Shown: positions 35,110-45,330 of the stretch, piece after piece
Layout: each line of letters opens with the position of its first letter
How positions within the stretch are numbered: the first letter of the stretch is position 1
Assembly: GCA_037176885.1 (NCBI GenBank)
Contig: JAWWNJ010000097.1
Coordinates: forward strand, 186,001 to 250,000
DNA from: Favolaschia claudopus
Lineage: Eukaryota > Basidiomycota > Agaricomycetes > Agaricales > Mycenaceae
Direction: 5' to 3'
DNA: 64,000 nt
Position numbers and translations under genes: made by a program
The notes under the pieces: generated by a model
What the model was told of the DNA's origin: nothing
Seen by the model: only the letters and a program-made list of their open reading frames with translations
The model's database searches: none

Positions 35110-35912
35110 ATGAACCAGTGCAATCCCCCAGTTTATTGGGATCCCGGGGAAACAGATAGGAATCTGGCTGGCAAGGCGATGTATTTGGTCTCTGGGGCAT
35201 TCGTGACGCATCCTGGAATCTATACGTCCTGGTGCGCCATTATCTTCTCCTCCAATATTTCTGTCTTAACCTTGAATGCAGGCCATCGGCGAATGCACGG
35301 GTCGCAGGGATCTCGCGAGCCAGTGTGAAGAAGTATTGGGACTACACGGAGCTCCTCGCTGCCTGGCACGCGGGCTGTCATCGCGGCGAGCATCGGCATG
35401 CACCCCTCGAACCCTCCACGACTGCACATTCTACCCCCTCCACCTCGTCACCTCCTTCATCATCCCCCTCGTCGCCTCCCTCGTCGCCTTCTGTCGTCTC
35501 CCTGCGCTTCCCTCGATCCCCACGTGCTGCACCGTCACCTCGCTCGCCCGTTGTTCCCGCTCCACCTCAACCACAGCCTCGCCCTTCTCCCTCATCTCCC
35601 TCGGTGCCACGTCGCGCTCCCACGCAGCCGAGCGTGACGTCTTCCTCATCACGTCAGTCCCAGCCTGCGACGCCAACCCGCCAATCTCGCAGGACTACCC
35701 GCCCCTCGAGCCCCATCTTGACGTTCAGGATCGATTCGCTCTCGCGCACGCCATCTCCCGTCCTTCGTCCGCCCACGCCGGCACCTACACCTCCGCCCTC
35801 CCCACCACACAGTGACAATGATGATCCACCCGCTTATTCGGAGGTGCCAAATTCGGCTCCACCCGCGTCTGTTGCGACCGCGCGGACCGGTCGGCGTCGT
35901 CACCGCGGCTGA
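35110..35912 (+). CDS. KDZ cargo gene 2: RNase H1 N-terminal (Cauli_VI-like) domain protein
   Basis: Two exons (35110-35231 and 35282-35912) with a 50-bp intron; 250 residues. Across the splice the protein reads AMYLVSGAFVTHPGIYTSW, then NARVAGISRASVKKYWDYTE and LLAAWHAGC, matching the pattern of the caulimovirus VI / RNase H1 N-terminal domain (Y-x-V ... G-x-Y-x-x-W ... G ... K-x-F ... A-x-x-W). That domain binds RNA/DNA hybrids or dsRNA. The C-terminal 180 residues are a low-complexity serine/proline tail. It has no catalytic RNase H half, so it is presumably a binding protein of the transposon. Confidence 0.7.
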
Positions 35913-36028
35913 ATCGAGGGGGAATATTTGCAGATTTTGTTGTTGTTTTGAATCAATGTTTTTAAAATCCGTACTCGCCGAGTGAATAATCAGTTTTCCC
36001 TGTTCTTTTGCACAACCAACACATCACG

Positions 36029-39000
36029 ATGGACCGGAAACGAAAACGAGTTGTTTACAAGCATACTTCGGCGGAACAAGGAACCAGTGTGGCTAATGCA
36101 TCAAAGCGCCGCGTTCGAGTTGAGCATCACCCCGCCCCTCCGCGATCCCCTGAGAAACAGTCTACCCATGATATTTTCGATCAACTCATGGGCTTCGACG
36201 ACGACCAGCCCCCACCTGTTCTCTCTGAAGGTCCTGCCGCGCTAAAGATTAAAGTCAAAGCTAAACGATACGAAAATTCGGTACGCATAAGTATTTTAAT
36301 TGTATCTACTGATAGCAACTAATGCCTCTACCAGGATCATCCAGTAAAGACCTGGATTCCGATGCGTGACGACTACAAAGACGGTCTGCTACAACTCAAA
36401 GGTCGGGGTCCGTGGTGGTGTAAAGGTTGCGCCCTCTGCGGCCATTCCGACCCCACTTGGCGTTGCGACGACTGCTTCGGCAATCGCCTCCTCTGTCGCG
36501 GTTGCGTCATTCAACAACACCGTGACCAACCTCTACATCTCCTCCAGGTACACTAAGGTGTCACTGAATTTCTTTCATCTTAATTCACTACCGCGCAGGA
36601 ATGGGACAATGGCTATTTCCAGCGACGGACCTCTCAAGACCTCGATTTACGGTTCCAAATTGGACATCCATTTGGGGAAGATTGTCCATTCAATTACTCC
36701 GGTACATCTAGGCCTTTTGTCGTGCTTGACAACAACGGCATCCACTCGCTTAACATCGATTTCTGTCGTTGTTCCGGTGCAGCCTCCGAGGTCGCCCAAT
36801 TATTGAACGTCGGCTGGTTTCCCGCTACGCATCAAGACCCATCGACAGCGGCCACACTCAGCCTTCTCCGGCGATTTCACAAGCTCAACTTACAAGCTCG
36901 ACTCCCCGGCTATGATTTCTACAACAGCTTAGTCCTCTTGACAAATGCAGCGGGACTGGGGAAAGTTCCAGTAAGTTAACCTCAATTTCACATGAATTCA
37001 TATTGACACCATGATTTTCAGGATCGTTTGCAACAGTTCATGAACATGGTCCGGGAATATCGGCACCTGCAAATGTGCATTCGGGCAGGACGAGGTCATG
37101 ATCTCGGCGGCATCGCAGGAACTCAGCCTGGTGAACTGGCTATGCCGTGCCGTGCATGTCCCCACCCGGGCATTAATTTGCCGGACGGATGGGAGAACGC
37201 TCCACCCGAAGTCGCGTATGTTACTACATTGTGACAAATTCATCTCAGGAACTGATCCGTTTTTGTAGCTGGATCTATCGGCAGTTTGTCTCCGAGGACG
37301 CCAACTTCAAGATGAAGGGAAGAGCTCAATCCACCCGCGAAAACGATCCAACCTTGGGTCCAGGATGGGCTTACATGGTTGCGAGTGACAGTTACCTCAA
37401 ATTTCTGGCTGAACACATCGACGAGGACGAGGTATATTCTGGTCTATTGATTTGAAGGGTAAATACTCACCGTTTGACAGATCAGTCACTGCGTTTCATT
37501 TGCCGCCCTTTGGTCCGCCAACAACAAACGTTCCAAGGGATTACGGGCTACGGGGATAGGATCTGTCAGCTGCTCGCGTCACGAAATGTTCCGCCCACTC
37601 GGTACTGGCGACTTGCAAAAGGGAGAAAAGTGCGTACATTTGTTCAAAGTCCCCGATATCAGTTTACAATTCTTTTATCTAGGTATTCTAATATGGATTA
37701 TCTCTGGTTTTCGAGTCTCATAGGCATCACGTTGCTGACGATTGTCGCCAGCTATGACATCGCTTGTCAGTGGTGCCGAAATTTCTGGACGCGCGCCAAG
37801 CATATGCCGGACGACCTCCAACTCCCGGACTGGGTTCAAGTCATATTCAAAGTCCCTAAATTTCATCTCCCTCCGCACGTCAAGAAATGCCACGGCCCAT
37901 TCTCGTTTAATTTCACAAAGGGCGTGGGGCGGACGGATGGCGAAGGGGTAGAACGAAATTGGTCGTGGCTGAATTTGGCAGCCAGATCCATATCCGTCAT
38001 GGGACCGGGTTCGCGCGAGGATACCATTGATGACCTCTGTGCTTTCTTTAATTGGAAAAAGACCGTCGATCTCGGTCAGTAATTCAATCTGTGTGCTGTC
38101 TTGGTATCTAATCGGAATCCTATGACAGGGAATTCTCTACTGCGAAAGATGGTCTTGGCGATACCTCAAGCCATGATTCACAGTCGCGCTTTTCATTCTT
38201 TCACCAATGGTTTACGCGAGGGGCATGAAGGCGACTTGGCAAAGTGGGAGAAGATGGTACGAGACTGGGAGATGGACCAGGAGAATCCAAGTCCGTACGA
38301 CTATACCGAAGTCGAAGGTGAGTCCAGCGTATGTGTTTCAAAACATTCATTCACCCAACAGCAATATAGCCAAAACCATGACCGAGGTGTTGGCGCGTAT
38401 CGCCGCTGAGGAACATGCCGCAGTGGCTCGTGACGGCGCCTCTGCCCTCACCGTCAAGCCTGGGCCTTTCTTGATTGAGGGTATCGAGATTCAACAAACA
38501 CAGTACGTGATTTCTTGATATATCATCTACATCACTCTCATTTCTCCAGAGCGACATTACAACTCGAAGTCAAACGCCCGAATCGTACCACGATACAAGC
38601 TACCACCCTCCAACGCTCAAGAACAGTCCTCCTCGCAAAGGTCAAGGTTCTCCACGACGAGCAAGCCAAGTACATGCCCGGACTGAAGACTTGGCTCAGT
38701 CAACAAACACCCGCCCTACCAACCGGCAACAATGCACAGCCGGAAACCATCCCCATTTATTTACCCTCTTCTCTACCCCCGGATGCACGCGCCGTCGTTT
38801 GTGCGCCGTCACTCGTTCAGCAAGAAGACGCCCTACGCTATGCACAGGCTCAAGAGGCACTCCATTCCCTACGCTCCAATCTACGCACTCGCACATTTGC
38901 GCATCAATTCAAGCGCCGACATGTTGCCAACAGTCAAGGCGCTTATACAAAGTCGCGGGAGCTTCTCGATGGTATTGAGCGGCGCATCGGATCCGCAAGC

Positions 39001-39760
39001 TCACGTTATCGCGCAGCGCGTGAAGCTCTACTTCACTTACGGGGTTCTGGCGCGTGGGAGGAAGAATTGCAGGAGCTCAAGAAAGAGGATATCCGCGGAA
39101 TGAACGAGCGGCTGCTGAACGAGCAAGAGAAGGAAGAAAATCGCAAGGCACGGTTGTTGGCAGGATTGCCCGAAGACGCGACTGGGAATGATCTAGACGA
39201 ATACGGGCAACCGGTTGAGCTCACTACCTTATTCAATCTAGAAACTGGCGAAGGACGAAGGCAACTCTCTTGGATTTGGTATTCTGGCGGTGTCCGGGCG
39301 TCGGACGTCAACGGGGACGGCTCTCTCCATGAAGGTATGATTGTGTATTTTATATTCAACTATTATTGACATCTAAACAGACATTCGGGTCGAGTGGACC
39401 AAAGCGCGTGCCCGCGCTGACCGGTGGCGTGAGGAGTTGATTCTTTTGGATGAAGAAATGCGGCGCGTACTTGAGTTTTGTTTGTGGAAAGCGCGCTGGT
39501 GGGAAGAACGAAGTGAATCCAGGGCGTCGGAGGTTACAGCGGAGTTGCAAGAGGGGCTGCGGGCATATGCTTTAGCGCAGGCTGCGCGGGAACGGGCGTG
39601 GGAGTCGGCATGGCGGGGAAAATGGGCGGCGGTGCGGGACCGATCCAAGACGGTGATGCGTGATCAGTTGGTGGACGTATCGGAACTGGTCCCTCTGGAG
39701 GTTGAGCTGGACGAGGAGGAAGAGATGGAATTGGACAACGCCGATGATGACGACGAGTAG
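36029..39760 (+). CDS. KDZ transposase with CxC2-type cysteine cluster
   Basis: Eleven exons, with introns at 36281-36334, 36548-36598, 36971-37021, 37216-37268, 37432-37480, 37630-37682, 38075-38128, 38318-38369, 38503-38549 and 39335-39380; coding length 3222 bases, 1073 residues, no stop. Residues about 100-155 hold the CxC2 zinc cluster (WWCKGCALCGHSDPTWRCDD, then C-rich to CRGC). KDZ core blocks are YDIACQWCRNF (about 472), VPKFHLPPHVKKCHGPFSFN, GVGRTDGEGVERNW (about 527) and GPGSREDTIDDLCAFFNWKK. A charged helical C-terminus ends in an acidic tail. The enzyme should cut and paste the element, giving 8-bp target duplications. Perfect frame continuity through ten introns supports function. 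Start chosen at the first ATG, before a basic nuclear-localisation-like RKRKR. Confidence 0.93.
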
Positions 39761-40430
39761 TGAATTAGCGATGTCGATCATAGTACGGAACGATATACCG
39801 CGGTCAAATCATTGCCAAGACCAAGTGAAAATATTGTTCAAAGCACAAAGTTCTTTATCGCAAAGTCTTGTCTCTTTGCGCTGAGGTCTGATATTTGAAA
39901 GGTATGATCTGCGCTTTATTTCTGATTTTTGAGTACAACTCTCATATTTTATAGATTTTTTCGGTCTTTTCATTAGTCCAACCATGTTCCGTACTGAAGA
40001 AACCCTTGAGAGTATGAGTCTCCTTGTCGACTTTCAGCGTTTCCTGTCCTCTTAAACTGAAACCCCTTCAAGAGGCGCAAAAACGATTCTGATACACTAT
40101 CTGCCCCACCTCCAATTTTCCTATGATTTAATTCTTAGCCTCTCGCTCTTGAGAGCATTTTTGTTACAAAGTGGTGTCTCTCAATTTGCTGCGGTATGCA
40201 AATGTATTTCAGCTTCATACAGGTAAGAGGCATTCTATGATCATCTAGTTGACTGCTCCTTGAAAAATCTCTTGATATCCGGCAGTTCTGCGGTCCCTAG
40301 AACACATTTTCTGAATCATTCGTGGTGAGTGCACCATCATTATAGATTGATAGCGAGTGCACCATACTGAGTTAGTGTGACAACCAAGCGTCACTTTCAC
40401 GTCCCATCCCTCTACCTCCAGGATTCATTC
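39761..40430. other. KDZ inter-gene spacer
   Basis: 670 bp without a supported gene between the transposase and cargo gene 3; it probably holds a terminator and a promoter. No repeats seen. Confidence 0.4.
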
Positions 40431-41022
40431 ATGGACCGTCCCGAGATCTTACGCTCTGGCGAGTATTGGCAGGATGTCCGCCGTCGAGCCAAGGAAGCCA
40501 AGGCCGCGCGTGAGGCGCAGAATGCTCGAGAAGAAGAACTCACCCCCTCGCTTTGTGATGGCACCCAAGTCTTCACCTTCGCCCCGGGACACTCGCAGCC
40601 CTTCGTCAGCGTTCAGCATCCTGGCGGAAGACTTCTGCCTGTTTCCGGCCCCTCAAACCCGCGCTCTCTTGAGAGTCGACGTCGGATCGAAAAAGAAGCT
40701 GAGAGGCAAAAGAAAAGGTGCAGATTAGAAGCAGAGCAGCGCCAGGCGAAAGCGCGTGCTTTGCAGCAGGTAAGAGGCAATTACCCTCAACAAACTATGC
40801 CCTCCATTCACGCGAGCCTATACAGAAAACTCAAGATGCGGATGCAGCGCTTCTAGCGCGTTTGCAGCGGGGAGGGTCGGGCGGCAAGAAACGGGCACTG
40901 GAGGATGTCGCAGCACGACCACGGAAAAAGGTGTGGAAATCTCTTATCTTATGCTTACTGCTTACTGATTGCACGAAAATTTTCAGCGCGTTGTCGAGCC
41001 CTGGAATGAAGTTGTCCTGTAG
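40431..41022 (+). CDS. KDZ cargo gene 3: small charged helical protein
   Basis: Three exons (40431-40769, 40826-40930, 40987-41022) with two 56-bp introns; 159 residues. It starts MDRPEILRSGEYWQDVRRRA and continues KEAKAAREAQNAREEEL. A middle part (GTQVFTFAPGHSQPFVSVQH) looks ordered; a second helix is very basic (RRRIEKEAERQKKRCRLEA). It ends RVVEPWNEVVL. No family is recognised. The splice sites join a single frame, which supports it being real. Role unknown, presumably for the transposon. Confidence 0.6.
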
Positions 41023-41122
41023 AATGAATTGCACTTGTTTTGTACTCGTTTTTTCTCAAGAGGGACTTTGCGACGACGAATATGTGATGCATTGGTTGAG
41101 GAAGCGCAAAAACAAGTCAGTG

Positions 41123-41461
41123 TTACTTTGAGGAAGGGATACCGGACCCTTCGTTCGAATCGGCGGTGGTACCGCCGCTCACCGCCTCCACCTCCTCTTC
41201 AGCCGCAGCCTCTGCCTCCTTTTCACCCGCCGCTGCCGCGTGCGCTGCCTGGTGCTCCGCTGATCCCCATCCCCACCCAGCAGCCGCGTCATCCCCAGGG
41301 TCGTCCCAAGTTTTCGGCCATCCCTCCGGCGAGTCGTTGCTAAGCCACGACCCGTCACCCCATTGGGGGCGACCCCACCCGGCGCGGTGCTCCCAGAGCT
41401 CCGCCCAGGCTTGAGCATCATCCGCTGCTTCGTCTGGTAGCGTTGGGAAGTCAGAAACCAT
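41123..41461 (-). CDS. KDZ possible cargo gene: acidic tryptophan-rich small protein
   Basis: A minus-strand frame of 112 residues starting MVSDFPTLPDEAADDAQAWA, with regularly spaced tryptophans (WAELWEHRAGWGRPQWGDGS) and an Ala/Glu-rich second half. It is the only minus-strand candidate inside the KDZ element. Its start is 302 bp from the divergent gene at 41764, with another open frame (41485-41748, MGKRQFS start) between. Composition bias may keep the frame open by chance, so confidence is low. Confidence 0.35.
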   Translation of the reverse strand: MVSDFPTLPDEAADDAQAWAELWEHRAGWGRPQWGDGSWLSNDSPEGWPKTWDDPGDDAAAGWGWGSAEHQAAHAAAAGEKEAEAAAEEEVEAVSGGTTADSNEGSGIPSSK

Positions 41462-41763
41462 GATACAGAAACATTAATCGATACTCACGATACGTCAGGC
41501 ATAGACCGGCGCCTTTTTCGAAGAGACGCCGCCCTGTCCTCAAGTACGCGTGGGTACCGGACACGTCGGGGGCGTCGGGAGCGGTGAGATTCAGGGTAAT
41601 GTAGATTAACTATAAAGTATTTGAATAATGAGGCGGTATTTGACTTGAAATTCTTACTGAATTGACGCTTGCCCATGACCGAAAGAGGAAGCACTGGCAG
41701 GCCAACAGCCTCCAAAAAAAACAATAACATATATCGTGCACTCACCACTATCGACCACTCACC

Positions 41764-44698
41764 ATGGCTCGCGCTAAGAAAAACCTACCACCAGGACGTA
41801 AAACTGCTTTCACGGGAGAGAAACTCGACTGGCTTGAGCAGTTCCGCGACCAACTACGGGATGCGGGTGACGACCCCGGCCCCATCTACGACGACGCCAC
41901 AAATAATTTCATCCTGCGTTACGGTTACGAGTTGCCCTTTACGCAGAATGTGAACGGCAAACCTGAAGACAATCCCCCCAACATTCCGCCAAATCCCGAC
42001 AAGGCGGAGAAGACCCGTCGCGACGGGATTCAGAAAAAACTTCGTGCGGTGAGTAGTATTTTACGCTGAAAAAATTGTTGCGCTGACATGATTGAGTAGA
42101 AGCTTTCTAATTATTTTCGCAATCGCTGGCGCGGCAAGAAGGTTCACAGCGGTGCTATTCGTAGCATCTTGGGCACCATGCAGAGCATGAGCGGGCCCAC
42201 TGCACGCCCTCGACGCAAGCCTGCTATTTCAGTTTACTCGAAACTCCATTACGCCGAGCGCATCAAGCCGAAATTCGACGCGATGTGGGCGGCACTCAAT
42301 CAAGACGGGGAACCACATGGCGACCGGTTTTCGATGTCGCAAGAGTTTGTACGGAATTCATGGGAGGCGGAGAGTGAGGAGTTCAAAGCATCTGTGGTCA
42401 AGAAGGGCGAGGAAATGTATGAGAAAGCTATGGAGGAATGGAAGTCGGCGAGGAAGGTACCTGTTAGCGGTCCCGAAGAATATCATAAGTATGTTCCGAG
42501 CTGGCGACGACTACTTCAGAAACTAATGAATTCACATTTAGTGCGATGGAGACGCTAACAGAAGTCGGCATACCCATGGCTGATGCCCTCGCCGAGCGTT
42601 TAGGAGCGCACGTAGTAATCCTGGTAGTTGGTCCAGTGGGGTCAGAGAAAGGAGAAGTTTGTTTGCGGACGTACGGCTCTAATATCTTCTTATATCCACG
42701 AGCCACACTAACCTCACATTGATTACAGCGTCTTTTCGGAAACCACCAATCTCCAAACGTCGCGGACGTGGGCTCAGTTTGACCACAAAGGATTCACAGC
42801 TATGGAAGCCTCCATTACACGGTACGGTCGAGCGGCGTTCAGTAAGTGGTCGAGTGTGTGAACGAGGGGAAATAAAGATCTGACGCATATATCAGGCAAG
42901 GCGGAATGCGAATCGCGCGCATGGCCCCCGCTGCAGCCAGAAAACCTGCTGTCAATGAGGGAGGAAGCACCGCCGTCCGTGCCCCACCCACCCTCATCAA
43001 CAAACACGTCCGCTCCCGCACCCCCCGCGCCCAAAGCGTCCGTCGCCGCACCCCCCGTGCCCAACGCGTCCGTCGCCGCACCCCCCGTGCCCAACACGTC
43101 CGTCGCCGCACCCCCCGTGCCCAACACGTCCGTCGCCGCACCCCCCGCCCCAAACGAGTCCGCTCCCGCACCCCCCGCGCCCAACGACTCCCCTCCCGCC
43201 CCCCCCGCGCCGAACACGTCCGCCGTTCCTCCAAGCACACCTCCCCCGTTGTCGACGGACCCGTCTTCCGCTGCAGAGGATGGTCTCGACGATGGTGTCG
43301 ACCGTTCCGAGTGGTCCGAAAGCTTGGTGCGAGCGCACACTTACCTCTCGGCCAAGGAGTGGGGTCCACGTTGGACGAAACTTCTCGACGCTCTGGTGAA
43401 ACATGAGTGGTCTTTTTGGCACCCGGAGGATGAAGGAAACTTACCGAAAGGGGCGGTCCGGCCGCAGGAATTTGCGGATTGGTTTAAAGAGCATCGTATC
43501 TATGCGGATTATCCCGTCAGTGCGAATTTTGGGGAGGAATTGCTGGCGTGGTGGAAATACCTTGGGCCAGGTACACGATGGGACAAGGTCGAGACGAGCA
43601 CAGATAAGACAGAGTTGCCCAGCCGCTCGGCCCGCGATTTCTGGGTCCTCGACTGGTGCAAGCTGCACAAGCGCGGGCGAAATGGCCCTGTCTTGTTGCT
43701 TCTTGGGCTTGCGTGGTGGGGTCAGTCAATTTGTAATGCGGCCGCTGCAGACGGACTTGGAGCTGAGAAGACGGCGCTAGAGACAAACGAGCTCTGGAAC
43801 CTTTTGGTGGACGATGTGTGCTGGGTTTTGACGGATGTTCTGACGCAGAGTCGTGCGACGATGGAGCAAGCGGAGGCCGACAAAGCAAGGGAGAAGGCAG
43901 AAGAGGAGGAGGAGCGGCGAGTGGAGGAGGAGAGGAAAGCGGCTGAAAAGGAGCGGAAAGCGGCGGAAAAGAAGGCGGCAAAGGAGAAGAAGGCGGCAAA
44001 GGGAAAGAAGGCGGCAGAGGAACGACCAGAGAAGAGGTACGTATCTGCCGCGTTCAGAAAGATATGAATAACTAACTATATTCTCAGGAAGCGAGCAACA
44101 GAAGAGGACCCGCGTGCAAGCAAGCGAGTAGCGAAAGGAGGTGGGGTGTCTGAGCCACCGAAACCGCGGCCACTAAGAGTGTAAGCAGTTCCACTGTCAT
44201 GTTACTCTGTTTGCGCTGAGGATGACTAGGACACGAGCAAGCGCCGCAAGTGCAGGGGCTGTTAATGGGGCAGATCAAGACATTCCGTCTCCGCCGCCAC
44301 CACAACCGGCATCGGGATCGGGTGCATTGCCAGCTGTCGAGGGCGAGGCAGACGAAGATGGGGCTCGACAGCTGGCTCCTTCCACAACACCTTCAATTCC
44401 TCTGCCCGCTGCGGCACCTCAAATGCCACCTGTCATCATCGACTCTGTCCCACCGCCGCCTGTCAACGACGTAATTCCCGCGGATCGCGCAACTACCCCC
44501 AACAACGAGATGGACATTGACAGCCCTGCAACGGAGACTTTCACCCTCAGCCGTGACGAGGAAATAGCACTAAATCTCGACCCGTTTGCGATGGATACTG
44601 GGTACACGCCCGAAGAGCTGGAGGCCATGATGGACCCCGGGGCAAATGATTCTGATGAAGATGAAGACAAGGCAGACGAGGAAAGCGGGGAGGAGTAA
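41764..44698 (+). CDS. KDZ cargo gene 4: large protein with decapeptide repeats and coiled coil
   Basis: Seven exons (41764-42048, 42100-42488, 42542-42670, 42729-42841, 42896-44036, 44088-44180, 44221-44698); 875 residues with one frame through six introns. An N-terminal half has MARAKKNLPPGRKTAFTGEK and YFRNRWRGKKVHSG. A conserved-looking domain at about 210-310 reads EEYHNAMETLTEVGIPMADA, LGAHVVILVVGPVGS and TWAQFDHKGFTAMEASITRY; I associate this domain with proteins near agaric KDZ elements (memory). Then come seven 10-residue repeats (APPVPNTSVA type, about 347-417), a KW-rich region, a Lys/Glu/Ala coiled coil (about 625-685) and an acidic C-terminus. Function unknown. Confidence 0.72.
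43021..43230 (+). repeat. 30-bp tandem repeat coding for decapeptides
   Basis: Seven units of exactly 30 bp, each starting CCCCCCG and centred on CCCAACACGTCCGTCGCCGC; two neighbouring units are identical. Encodes PPVPNTSVAA-type repeats in the large cargo protein. The period keeps long frames open on both strands. Confidence 0.93.
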
Positions 44699-45204
44699 CT
44701 GAACGGACACTATTTTCTTCTTGCTATATGATCTTCCCCAGATGTATTGTGTCTGTGCGCGTGTGCCCTAAAGTTCATATGGTTCGATGCTACGAATTTT
44801 CTGTCTTTTTAAACAGCTCATAAATACAGTTTTTTTTCGTGGTCCCTATAAATCGTGATCCTAAACTGTAGATTGAGTGTACATAGCACAATCTCCCAAT
44901 TCTGACACATATACAGAGAGGAAGGGTACTCACTGTGCGAAACCGCCCAAATATGGGTCTAAGATCAATGATTGAGGGAAATCACCCAAATATGGGTCTA
45001 AGATCAGTGATTGATGGCAACGGGTATTTCCGGTTCCCGCCACGCCGTAAATGCTGTGACAAGGATTCGGCAAGCTAACCGGCAATGAGAAAAACATCAC
45101 GGTATTGCCCGGAAACTATGATTCCCCCGAAATAGGTCATTTTCGGCTATTTTGACACCTTGCCGTTGATGCCGAGGCGCTCGCCATAGGCCGAGAGAAA
45201 TGGG
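44699..45204. other. KDZ right inner region
   Basis: No gene on the plus strand. The minus-strand gag frame runs into it from the right and stops at 45147. It contains the 39-bp duplication at 44945-45022. Confidence 0.45.
44945..45022. repeat. Two-copy 39-bp tandem repeat
   Basis: Two units with period 39, sharing CCCAAATATGGGTCTAAGAT, differing at a few positions. CCCAAATATGGG is nearly self-complementary. It sits about 190 bp inside the KDZ right palindrome array. Confidence 0.85.
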
Positions 45205-45210
45205 CGGGGG

Positions 45211-45322
45211 GGCGCATTACAATGCGCCCTGATGCGCATTATAATGCGCACCGATGCCCGGAAAGGCACAGGCTGTATTGTAATGTACACTGGTGGGGAG
45301 ATCAGGGCATATTGTAATATGT
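45211..45322 (-). repeat. KDZ right subterminal palindrome array (four boxes)
   Basis: Boxes with cores ATTACAAT (45216), ATTATAAT (45238), ATTGTAAT (45277) and ATTGTAAT (45311), several extended to full palindromes such as TGCGCATTATAATGCGCA. The order and spacing mirror the left array at 34079-34196. Confidence 0.82.
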
Positions 45323-45329
45323 CTACAGG
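45323..45329. repeat. KDZ target-site duplication, right copy
   Basis: CTACAGG, matching 34069-34075. Confidence 0.7.
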
Positions 45330-45330
45330 G

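Larger units (their letters stand above)
34076..45322 (+). mobile_element. KDZ superfamily DNA transposon, apparently complete (about 11.25 kb)
   Basis: Defined by a short direct repeat outside and mirrored palindromic arrays inside each end (34083-34186 and 45216-45318). It contains a full-length KDZ transposase gene and four or five further spliced genes, all with frames that join without stops: 34571-35002, 35110-35912, 36029-39760, 40431-41022, 41764-44698 and possibly 41123-41461 on the minus strand. It is inserted in the gag-protease frame of gypsy-1. Intactness suggests a recent, potentially autonomous copy. End positions are accurate to one or two bases. Confidence 0.88.

Noticed and set aside
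41179..41421. Arginine-rich 80-residue minus-strand frame
   Set aside because: Overlaps the acidic tryptophan-rich frame; arises from the complementary GC-rich composition and does not join to upstream exons.
42774..43369. Glycine-rich minus-strand frames of 176-188 residues opposite the decapeptide repeat
   Set aside because: They are shadows created by the 30-bp repeat; the plus-strand frame is supported by splicing on both sides.
45147..45330. Last 61 codons of the right gag frame considered native gag C-terminus
   Set aside because: They lie inside the KDZ right end, being a readthrough of the palindrome array; the true continuation is at 34068.
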